Assembly: GCA_021292165.1 (NCBI GenBank) | Contig: CM037880.1 | Coordinates: forward strand, 223,726,467 to 223,790,466 | Direction: 5' to 3' | Length of the DNA stretch: 64,000 nucleotides | From: Shinisaurus crocodilurus | Taxonomy: Eukaryota > Chordata > Lepidosauria > Squamata > Shinisauridae | Shown here: positions 22,001 to 34,000 of the stretch, piece after piece | Layout: every line of letters begins with the position of its first letter | How positions within the stretch are numbered: position 1 is the first letter of the stretch | The notes under the pieces: model-generated | What the model was told of the DNA's origin: nothing | What the model saw: only the letters and a program-made list of their open reading frames with translations | Database searches by the model: none | Program-made: the position numbers and the translations under genes

Positions 22001-25000
22001 AGTCCTTGGTCCAAAATGGTGACTCACGAGTCCCGAGTCCCGAGTCACTCCCAAAACTGACTCCACGAGTCCCTATTAAAATCAATGGGGTTTCCCCCCA
22101 ACAAAATAAGGCTACTTCAGATGTGTGCCTTAAATAAATTCTAGGCACAAGTGTGCCTTTTTATTTCAAAACTCTGCAACTGATTTTGGCAAGAACAGAC
22201 CAGGCAGACAAACCCAAAATAACCAGGCAGGCAGAGGAGGCAGGGAACCCTAAACAGGCAGGCAGAGGCAGCCAAACCCAAAATGTCTGACCCTAACCCA
22301 AACCCCCCACAACAACACATCAATCAAAATAAATCTCAACACATTGTTGGGGCTGCGCTCCTGGTAGCTGTCCATAGTGGCCGAGCAGCGGCACGCCTCG
22401 CTTCCATGCGCTCTTCACCGGTGATCGCGCTCCTTCTGGCACAGCCAGAAGACTCGTCAACAGCCCAGGGATGTTGACGAGTCCTTGGTCTCGAGTCCCG
22501 AGTCGAGTCTCGAGTCCCATTAAAAATATTGGGACTCGAGTCCGAGTCGAGTCAGAGGGGGGACTCAGTCCGACTCACGAGTCGAGTCCTCGAGTCCGAG
22601 TCCCCATCCCTGACACACACCCCTGCTCCATTCCCCTGCCTCTTCTACAGGGCATGTTGCTAACCTCATTGTCTTTCTCTGTTCTCTTTCTCTGTTCTCG
22701 CCTGCTCTTGCGTCCCAACCTGCTTGTCCGCTGGGTCCTACACGCTTCTGGGCCTTTCCCACGACGCATCAGCCTCCGGAGTCTCCTCTCCTCTCCGTGA
22801 TGTCTCACCTCCTCTCCTTCCTGGAGCATTACACCCAGATGCAGCAGCTGCAGGAGAAGGCAGGCGAGTACCGCTCCCGCCTGCGCAAGGAAGAGAGCCG
22901 GCGTCGCAAGCAGCTGCGGGGGCTGAAGAGGGCCTACAGGCAGCGGGTGAAGGACAAGCTGAGCCTGATCGAAAGTCTGGAGGGCATCATCTCTGAGCAG
23001 CAAGGCCTCCTGGAGAAGATGCATGAAGGTGAGTCGAGGTGTCCCAGACACTTCCTCTTGGGCAGTTGGGTCCCAAACGGGTGTGGGGAGAGGGAAGGGG
23101 CAGATCTACCTTTCTACCCCCTCACAGTTTGTAGTAGCTCCTCATTTCCATATCTCAAGTGCTACTCATGGAAGCGTTCTAAATAATATTGTGGGCAAAC
23201 AGGATAAGCCACGCAAGCTTTGCGGTGGGTGAATTGCTAGATCCAACCCTGCCGCTTCCAAGAGTTCATTTGCTCTTATGTTCTTAAATAAGGCAAGGTA
23301 ACATCGGCAAAAACTAGCCTGGTTTCTCAAGCCAAGCACGAGCTCCTCTGCAAGTTAAGCAGATGATGGGTCTCCTCCCACCCTGCCTCCCTTCCCACCT
23401 GCCCGCAGCTTCTGGCAGCTCGCTAGAATGTAGGGAGGCATCTACGGAAGCCTCCGCTTGATACTTTGCTCTTTGGCTTTCCGCTTGGAACGAGGAGCGT
23501 GCGAATGTCTAAGCCACTTGGTGCCCAGGAGCGGCGTCCGTCGCGTTAGGAAGCCCTGCAGCTGGGAGGGACGTTTTGTGAGCTTTTCTTTTGCTTGTTT
23601 ACTGATATTAAATCAATTATTATACTGCATATAGTATTCCATATTCTGCATCCATATTCCAACGTTGTGCTCGATAAACTGTATATCGTCTTTGACACAA
23701 GTGGCTTTGTTTCCTCCTGATCGCCCTCGAATCTAAAGTGGGGTGCCTTGGCTGGACCAGGCCGTGGCTGGGGTCATACAGAAGGGAAGCTGCAGCGACC
23801 TTGCCTTCCGGCCCCGTCAGGGGGATCCCAAGGCATGCACGTGCTCCCTGGCCTTGAATCTGGGCCACGCCGGAGGAAGCTGCGATGCTCACAGCTCTGG
23901 TCTCTAGACCCTGCCCGTCTGGACCAGCCCCTCCCTTTGCCCTCTCCCACCAAAGCCTGGCCTGTGGTGGTGACTTGACTTTTGGACCTCCTCCGGCCAG
24001 GTGTGAAGCTGCCCTCGGCCTGCCTGCTCTACCCGGTGGCCCCTGCGGGCGTGCACCAGCTGGTGGAGTCCATCAGCGCCCTGCAGGGGGAGCGAAGTCG
24101 GCTGGCCGAGGAGGTGGCGGGCCTCAGGCAGCAGGCGGAAGAGCGGGAGAGCGAGAAGCAGCGGCTGGCCGGGAGCTTCCACCATCAGGTGAGTTCAAGG
24201 TTTGATGGGTATTGTTCACAGCAGCCTTCCCCAGCCAGGCGCTCTCCAGGTGTGTTGGACTACACGTCCCATCATCCGGGGCCAGCAAGGGCGTTGGCCA
24301 GGCCGGCTGGGGATGATGAGAATTGTAGTTCAACACATCTGGAGGGCACCAAGCTGGGGAGGGCTGGGCTAGAGTTTCCTTTATGGCTGCATGGTGTGAT
24401 TTTTTATCGTTGTGATCACTGTCAGCTGCCTTGAGCTTTTGGGGAGAGGCGGGGCGTACCTGGGCCCAGTCAGCCAATCCGTCAAAGCGTGGGCACATGC
24501 CTGTGTGTGAATGTCAGAAAGAGCACCCACATGTGTGTGCAGGGGAGAAACATCTGCTCCTCCTACATCAGGCACACGCGGTCCCAGAGACATGGAGCAA
24601 TCCTTCCACCCTCTGCCACTTATTGTATTGGAGGGAAATGGAGAATATATTTATTTCTACATGCAGGGCCTTTCCAGACAATGTCCGCGTCCGTCCGTCC
24701 GTCCGTCCCCAGCCACCCACACTTATTGCACAGCTGTTGTTCAAGTGTTGCGCCCCCTCAAACCCCCAGCTTCTCCACAAAGCTTTGCTACACGCCCAGG
24801 GCCGGATTAAGAGCATTATGGGCCTGGTGCTGAGGAGGGCGCGCGGCTGAAGAGGGCGCAGAAACGCTGCGCTCCTCTTCGCTGCCGCTGCGCCGCCCCC
24901 GCCAGGCCTCTGCCTCCGCTGCGCCGCCCCCGCCAGGCCTCCGCCTCCCCGCCCGCCCGCTGCCGCCGCTGCGCCCTCCCGTCCCGCTCGCCGCTGCGCC

Positions 25001-28000
25001 TCCCCCCGCCCTCCCGCTCGCTGCCGCTGCGCCTCCCGCCGCTGCCATCACCACCACCCCCGATCCCCCCCGCCACCTACCTTCTCCGCGTCGTGTCGCT
25101 TCTGGAGCCCCGCCCGCGTTGTTTTGGGGGGAGGAACCAGGGCAACAGAGCTTAAACAGCCCTGTTGCCATGGTTTCCCCGGCAAAAAACAGCGTGGGGG
25201 TCCCATCGCGTCACTTCCTCCTCCTTGGCGGCAGCGGCGGCAGCAGCAGCAGCAGCCAGGGCAGGGGGAAGGTAGGTTGGTGGTGGCGGCGCAGGGTTGT
25301 TTTTTTTTTGCAGAGCAGGGCTGCTTTGGAGAGGGGGGGGCGCTAAATATTATTTCGCCTGGGGCGCCAAACTGCCCTGCACCGGTCCTGATTGTGGGCC
25401 TATTTTCTGGTAGGGGCCTGGAGCTGCAGCTCCAATAGCCCCTATCTTAATCCGGTCCTGTACACGCCCTTATTTCCTATGCCTTACTTTAACTGAACCT
25501 AAGTACGTCTAACTGAACTGAACGCAGCGAGGAGGGGCTGTAGCTCAGCAATAGAGTCCCGGCTTTGCATACAGAAGGTCCCAAGTTCAATCTCCCCAAA
25601 TCTCCCGGTAGGTCCCTGAAAGACCCCCGTCCCGGACCCTGGAGATCCACTGCCAGCCAGCGTAGACCGTACTGGGCTGGTAGAAGTCAGCTTCCGATGT
25701 TCCTAATGCCAGTTCTTCCGCTGTGACCCACTTCGTGTCTTCCCTCCTCCCTCTGCTTGTCTTGAAGGTTAGAGTGTAAGCTCCTCAGGGCAGGGATCTG
25801 CCTTTCTGTTTGTTACGCCGCCAAGCACCATCCGCACCTGTTGGCACTTCAGTCAGTGCTACTATGAGCATGGTTCGTACGGTGCCCTCGGGGGGGGGGG
25901 TCTGGTGTTTTGCAGAATAAATGTTTCTCTTGCCTCCTTGGATTTTCAGCGCCTTTATCTGCGGTAGCAGCTATTTATTTATTTAATATTTTTATTCACC
26001 GCCCATCAGTCAAAAGGCTCCCTGGGCGGTTTACAAAACAAAGCAACACTAAAACAAAAACATCAACAATAATCATATAAAAATACAGACATATTAAAAT
26101 GTAACTGTGGAGAAAGCCCAACACAAGTCTGCACACACACACACACACACACACAGTTTTCCCCAAGGGAGGGGGCGAGGGAGGAGGGATGAAGTCACAG
26201 GAGAAGTAGCCAGACAGGTCGTCATCCCCAACAAAGAAGCGTCTCGATGGAGATCCACAAAAACCCAGGAAGGACCATCAAGGATAATCAAACTATCAGG
26301 GCAGTCTCAAAGAGCTGTAAAGTACCAGTACGTCACCTTCTTCCCGGGCAGGGATAAGCCCACCTAAACGAAGGGGCAGGTATAAGCCCCACCTGACCTG
26401 GAGGGCGGGGAGAGCGGGAACTCCGGGGTAGAAAACCCCTCTCCCTTCCGGTAAGGGGTTGTTGGGAACCAGGGTACATTGGGGCCAGCTTCGTCCGTCA
26501 AGCGGCAGCCCGAATAAGCCAGTCTCATCCCCGGATCGGCCGACCCGGAGCCAGGCTGAAACTGACTAGGCGTAGAGTCTCTGATCTGAGGTAACTGACT
26601 AGATTCACTCCGCTAGCCTGAGAGCCTGTTCATTGAGAAACGCAGGGGTCAACTAAGGTTGTGTTGACGTTGTAGTATTCCTGGAAAGCTGCTAGTTCCG
26701 TTCTGTGTTTTTGTATAAACAAATAAAAGCCTTATTTGGTCATTTAAAGGGCTGCGGTTTCCTCTTGTGCGCGAAAGCCTCGCAGGTGGTCGCCAGCGCT
26801 CGTACGGGCTGTAACTCAGTGCCGGTTAACCCGTTAAGCGCCGAACTCACGCAAAGGATCCTGTTGGTGATCCTTCACAGTAACAAGATAAAACCAAGCA
26901 GCCAAAATAAATTCAATCCAGAGGTACAGTGGTGATAATAAAATGAATAAAATCAACCCTTAAAATGTCGGGCAAATGAAAAGGTCTTCACCTGGCGCCC
27001 GAAAGAACAGAGGGTAGGCGCCAGGCTAGTTCAGCCTTCTTGCTTTGCTGGCAAATTTGGTGCCCACCGGAGAAACTGGTATGAGGAAGACATACCCAAG
27101 CGCCCAGCCCCTGGGGGGCACCTGTCTGCTCTCCCCCTGCCCTGCCCTGGCGCCCTTGGCTCGGGTGTCAGAAGAACCGAGAGAGGCTGACGTTCCTAGT
27201 GCTGCTTTCTCGGCAGATCCAAGGTCTGAAGCAACAGATCCGAGAGCGAGAGGAGGAGCTGGAGCAGCTTCGCGTTGGCACGGTGAGGAACGCCTGGCCC
27301 CCTTCCCCGCCCCCACGGGCCTCCCACTTGGGGAGAGCCAAAGGCAGAGAGCGGAGGGGGGGAGGGAGCATCCAAAGCAGGGCCTGTGCACGGGGCGGGG
27401 GGCACGGAGGAGGCTGGCAGGGCGAGACCGGGCACGTTCCTGCCAGAGGGGTGCTTGCGAATGGTGGGATCTGGGCAGCGGCCGTCCGCCAGGCCCCCCC
27501 CCCGCCGCCTTCCCTTTAAGAGGACCGTGGTGGTGCTTGCGGAGAGGTGGGGGGAAGACCTTCCTAAGAAGTGAGCTTCTGCTTGTTCCCCAGGGAGTGA
27601 CGGACTCGGAGAAGCGGGCCCATAACCTGACCGTGGAGAACGAGGGGCTGAAGCAGAGCTTGAACATCACCCAGGGCCTCTTGCAGCAGGTGGCCACGGT
27701 GTCCGCTCAGCCCCCGGCCCTGCTGGCCAAGGTGAGAGGACCTCCCTCCTCTTTCCTGGCGCAGGCCAAGGTCTGGCCTCCTGGGGATGCTCTTCTCATA
27801 AGGGCTCCCCTGCTGGTTCTCCTTGGAGGCATCCTTGTATTGCAGTGTTCTCCAACCTTGGGTCCCCAGATGTGTTTGGCCTACAACTCCCAGCATGCCC
27901 CAGCCAGCTACGCTGGCTGGGGCATGCTGGGAGTTGTAGGCCAAACACATCTGGGGACCCAAGGTTGGAGAACACTGCTGTATTGTCTTGAAATGTGCAA

Positions 28001-31000
28001 CTCAGCCAGTAGAAAGAGTCTTGTGGGAAAGCAGGTGTTGTATTCCCTGGGGAAAGAAAAAAACCCAGTAAGCCTAGAAAGGGAACCCGACCTCTTCCGC
28101 ATGGACTGGAGCACCTTCCGTATCTCGGCTGCTGGGTGAGGGGTGGAAAGGGCTGGCACGGCACACGTGACCCTGGGGATTGCCGCAAGCTGGATGCGCC
28201 CTCGCGGAGGTCAGCATGTTATTTGTGACTTACCTATTTAGGGAAACACACACACACACACAGGTTACCATTTTAAAAGAATGCTTGAAATAAAGTCTGG
28301 TCCATTGGGAAAAAATCCAAAATCCTCAGTAGGGTAATACCGTTATTAGGACCGACCAAGTAGCGAGCAAGCTTTTGAGTTCTCCAGAACTCTTCATCAG
28401 ACGGATGTTAAGCAAAAGGGAGTGGGGGATCTGGCGTGATAGTGAAGCCATGATCTTAAATGTCTGCAGAATGAAATGGTTTTAAGATGGATTCCAGAGT
28501 TGTTCTCCAGATTTTGTTATGGTCAAACTACACTCAAACTGAATTTATACACTCAAACTGAATTTATACTGTGTTGCTCGCTAGGTGTTTTCTGTTTTAC
28601 TCAAAAACTATTGGGGCCTAGAAACAAAAATGGCCAATTCTCCCTTTAAAAAAAAACCAAAAACACTTTTAGCAGTAACTGAGATCTCTACAGCCCTAAT
28701 CGGAACATGCTGGAGTCCCTTGAGAGTCAGAGAAAAGAAGTAAAGAGAAACATGGTGGGCATCATATTAGCAAAGCTGGAGGATAGTTTTAGGTGTTCAA
28801 TAGGTAAAAGAGTCACTAGAAGCCAAATTGGGTAGCATTACCTAGTGGCTGGAGGGCATGTAACTGCCTCCCTCTCTCGGTCCCTCAAAGGTCGGGGTGA
28901 GCTTCACAGCTGAGTGGAGATTTGAACCCGGGGCTCCCCAGTGCTAGACTCTCTCTTGTGCACAGCCTTGCAGATCCTGTGGCCATGTTCAAAAGTGTTG
29001 GGCTCCGAACTGTATTAGTGTAAAGCTACAGCAGAAAAATTGGGACAGCTTCCCCCACCCTGGCACCCTCCAGATGTGTTGGACTGCAACTCCCATCATT
29101 CCCAGCTGGCATGGCTGTTGGCGATGATGGCTGGGAATTGCAGTCCCAACACATCTGGAGATTGCCCGGGTGGGGAAGGCGTCATTAGGGACACCACACT
29201 GCAGGAGCACTGAGGGGAGCAGAACGGGATTACAGCTGCCCCAAAGTGCCAAAGTGGCACTCTGGGGCAGCTCTCAGAGGCTCCCCTTGTCCCTTCCCGT
29301 TGCTCTGCGGTGCCGCCACTCAGCACTCAGGTGAGCAGCTGTGCTGCTGGGTAACGGGGAAGGGGCCATGACAACCCACTTCGTTTTATTTATTTATTTA
29401 TTCTATTATATTTATACCCCGCCTTTTTTCCTGCAAGGAACCCAAGGCGGCTTACATAATCCTCCTCCTCCTCCTCTCCATTTTATCCTCACAACAACCC
29501 TGTGAGGTAGGTGAGGCTGAGAGTCAGTGACTGGCCCAAAGTCACCCAGTGAGTTTCATGGCCGAGCGGGGACTCGAACCCGGATCTCCCGAGTCCCAGT
29601 CCAACGCTCTCACCACTACGCCACCACTGGCTCTCGTTCTTGCTCACCCCGCCCCTTTCCCCCCTCTCCCCACCAGGGAGTGGGGGGAAGAAGCAGGAAC
29701 GACCCACTCACCTTAGCTTACTTAGGAGTAAACCTAGCTGAGCGGGTCGTTCCTAATCGCTGCCGTAGCAGCAGCCAAAAGGGCCTTCTTGATAAGTTTT
29801 CGATAGCCGGGGGGGCGGGGGGGCGGCGATTGGCACTGGCAAGCAGAATAGCCCCGCCACTCCCCCTGGCAATCCTCTCGCCAGGGGGAGTGGGGGGGGG
29901 GCGCTTTCCCCTTGGTCTCCCTGGGAGGAAGTTTAGAGGAAAGCGCCCCTCCGACCTTCCCTGCCAGCATGATTGCGAGGCGATTGTGCTGGCCCGTGTG
30001 GGGGGAGAGGGGAAAGCGAGGCCCAGTGGGTCCTTTCGGGAGGGGCAGCAGCGGCAGGCGGGATCCTGCCACCACTTCGGCTGAAAGGACTGCAGTGCCA
30101 GAGCCGGGCAGGAAGGACCTGCTGGGCGTCGCTTCCTCAAGAAGAAGCGAAGCCCAGCGGCTGGTTCCCCACTCCCCGTGTGCCGCCTCTCCAAGCCCCG
30201 AACAGGGGTTGAGTGGGCTGCATGCCCTCGGAGGGCCCCCGTGGCTTCCCACCTGCACTCCTGTTGATGCCAGGCGAGTGGGCTTGATCGCAAGCAATGC
30301 CGCTCTCCTGGCATTGGCAGGAGCACGGGGGGAAGCCAATGACAGCCGTGCCCGGTGCTGCTTGGGCACTTTGGCGGCTGTCACCAGCCAGAGCCCCTTG
30401 GCCAGAGCGGCAACCCTGTTTTGCTGCTCTTGCCAAGGGGCTCTATAGCTCAGGTGGCAGCTGTGAGCCGGGCGGCGCTGTATCAACTCCATCTGATACG
30501 GCAGCTGTGCCCCTACCTTCCTAATCACCTGCTCCCATCAGTGGTTCATGCCTTGGTCTCCTCTCGCCTAGACTACTGTAATGCGCTCTACGTGGGGTTA
30601 CCCTTGAAGACGGTCCGGAAGCTTCAGCTGGTACAGAACGCGGCGGCTCGCCTGGTTAAAGGCAGCTGCCGGCATGATCACATCACGCCAGTGCTTAATG
30701 AGTTGCACTGGCTACCAGTTGCTTGCCGAGCTGAATTCAAGGTGTTGGTTTTGACCTTTAAAACCCTACACGGCTCCGGCCCAGCTTATCTCAAGGAGCG
30801 CCTCCAGCAACATCAAGTATACCGCTCAACAAGGTCTGCCACGGACGGCCTTCTCCTTATCCCATCAGCCAGAGCAGCAGCTGGTGGGGACTAGGAAGAG
30901 GGCCTTCTCTGTGGCGGCCCCCACATTATGGAACTCCCTCCCTAGTGACCTTCGCCATGCCCCCTCCGTGATGAGCTTCCGCCGTGCATTAAAAACATGG

Positions 31001-34000
31001 CTGTTCAGGTGGGAATATGGGGTGGGTTAGGTTTTTAATAAGAATTTTTTATATTGTTTTAATCATTATATTTTATTGTGTTTTACTGTATTTTAATTGT
31101 ACATCGCCCAGGGTGGCCGGGTGACCGGCCAGATGGGCGATTAATAAATATAATAAATAAATAAATAAATAACCGAAAGGGCTTAACTGTGGCTTAGCCT
31201 GTCGTCCAAGGTTTGGACAACACGCTAAGCCATGAGAGGTTTAGTTAGTAAACCGTAGAACAAGCCGGGGTTACTTTGGGTGGTTTATAAACCACCCCGC
31301 AGGAAGCGCACTGGGTTCGCATGGCATGCTAAGCCGCCATGGCTTCAAAGCCATGCAAACCCAGTCACTGATACTCAGCCTAGCCTACCTCACAGGGTTG
31401 TTGTGAGGATAAAATGGACAGGAGGAGGAAGACCATAATTTATTTATTTATTTATTTATTTACAGCATTTGTATGCCGCTCCATATCTAAGATTCTGTAG
31501 CAGTGAACAATAAAAAGATAAAAACAGATAAACGAAACGAAACAATACATTGGATACAAGGTATCATTAAATTGGTGGTTGGATTGCAGAGGAGGCTTCC
31601 CTGAAGAAGGAGGTCTTTGGCAGGCGCCAAAAGCAACACAGTGTGAGAACCAGCCTGACCTCCAGAGGCAGGGAGTTCCACAGAAATGGAGCCACCACAC
31701 TGAAGGCCCTTCTCCAGGTGGACTCCAAATGGGCCATATAGGTCCATGCGGAACCACCAGGAGAATGTCCTCCAATGACCTCAGTGACCGGGCAAGTTGT
31801 TAAGGGAGGAGGTGCCCTCTCAGGTTCCCTTGGGGGGGAAAGGCGGGATGTAACTGTACCAAGCGTACCCTGCATCTGCTCAGCAAGCGGGGCGTGGGTG
31901 GGTGCGGAGTAACCCTGATGCTCTACGCAGGAGAACGAGGACCTCCGCGCCAGAGTGCAGCACCTGGAGGCCACCCTGCAGCAGAAGGTGGAGGAGCTGA
32001 TGTGCCTGGAGGTGCAGATGGACAGGCTGCAGTGGCGCAAGGAGGAGGAGGTGCGCCACCTGGACGAGCGCCTGCGCGGGCTCCAGCTCTCTCTGGAGGC
32101 CCGAAAAAGCCAGCCCCCTGAAGTGCAGGTGAGCCTGTCGCCGTTCCCCTTCCGGCCACTAGAGGGCAGGCACTGCTTTCCTGGGCTTCGCGGCAGCGGC
32201 AGTAGCCGCTCAGGGGGAGAGGTTTTTCTTTCACAAATAGCCTGCATGGGGATTTAGGGGGGGGGTCCCCCCACCCCCATGGCAGAGGTCTCCCATCTGA
32301 ATTTTGGCCCCCAGGCTGGCTATGGTTGAAAGAAAAATCCTGCCTTCCAGGGCAAACCCTGTGATGTGCAGTGTTCTCCAACCTTGGGTCCCCAGATGTT
32401 TTTGGCCTACAACTCCCAGCATGCCCCAGCCAGCAGAGCTGGCTGGGGCATGCTGGGAGTTGTAGGCCAAAAACATCTGGGGACCCAAGGTTGGAGAACA
32501 CTGTGTGAAGGTGTTTGGGGGGGAAATGGAGGTGCTGGCTGGGGCATGCTGGGAGTTGTAGGCCAAAAACATCTGGGGACCCAAGGTTGGAGAACACTGT
32601 GTGAAGGTGTTTGGGGGGGGGAAATGGAGGTGCCTTGCAAAGTGTGGGTGAGTAAAGGGAGGCTCTCCTCTGGCAAAATTAGTGTAAGGTGCTGAAGCTG
32701 CAAAGGAAACAGTTTCATCTTCAGTTTCTAGGTCTCTTCCACATTTTCTCTCTGTCTCTTTCTTTTATTTAAAGAAACTACCGCACTTCCTTATTAAACT
32801 CCATCTGCTCAGTTGCGCAAAATCTTCAGTCCCGTCCCCACCCCCACAATACTTTCCCCACTGCATCACCTGCGTGTCCAGCTGCCTCTTAGAATATGCT
32901 CTTCTTCTTTGGGGTGGGGGTGGCAAGGAAATGGCTCTGGTGGGGATCTTCAAAGCAGCCGCAGGGGGCTGCTAATTAGGGAAGTAAACAACTGGGGAGT
33001 TCCAGAGATTACATCTGCTTTGACCTTGGCCTGCAACAGCACAGCAGGACTAATTGCACCTGTCCTTAGAAGGTATGTCTGAGAGAGACAGCAAGGTGAG
33101 GAATGGAGGCTGGAAGTGGATTGGGGAGCAGAGGGGCAGACAGGTCTGACCCCGGCAGCCAGCGCATCATAATGGCCACAGCAGGTTCTCCTGCCCAAGC
33201 CTGGCAAGGAACTTCCTCCTGGTCCTTTCCTTGGGGCTGCTTTGGCATAGGCCGGCCCTGACCTGGAGGCTTGGGTGGTTCTCGTACAGCCTTCCCCAAC
33301 CTCCCGATGATGTGTCGGACTACAGCTCCCATCATTCCCAGCCAGCTCTTCTAGATTTGGCAGATTTCCCCACCATTTTCCCCTGCCGCACCAGCAACCC
33401 GAGCCGTGCTGTGGTGCACAGGCAAGGCCTGTGCCTGACGCCTGCGAGGTTCAGAAGCCGGCAGCTGCGGCTGGAACCCGAGGCAAGAGGTTTTTTCCTG
33501 CAAGGAACCCAAGGCAGCTTACATAATCCTCCTCTCCATTTTATCCTCACAACAACCCTGTGAGGTAGGTTGGGCTGAGAGTCAGTGACTGGCCCAAAGT
33601 CACCCAGTGAGTTTCATGGCCGAGCGGGGACTAGAACCCGGATCTCCCGAGTCCAAGTCCAACACTCTCACCACCACCTCACACTGGCTCTCTTTTAAGC
33701 GTACCCTTGGAACGTGTGGCTGGCGAATGGGGGCAACGTGGGGTTGTGTATCATGCGCGCGCACACACACACACAGACAGACACACACTCCTGGTGTCAG
33801 ACATGGGCTTGCCCTGCATCGTGTGTGGAGAGGCCCAAACCTTTTCACCACGGAACCCGACAGGGCCGGGACCTGCTCCCAAGTGTGTCCGCCCCCGCCA
33901 CCCACCCCGATGATGCCTGGGAGGAATATGGGGCAACGCGCTGAGGGCCCCCGTGGCTTGTCTGGTTGGCCTTTTCCCCGCTCAGTATGTCACCAAGACA

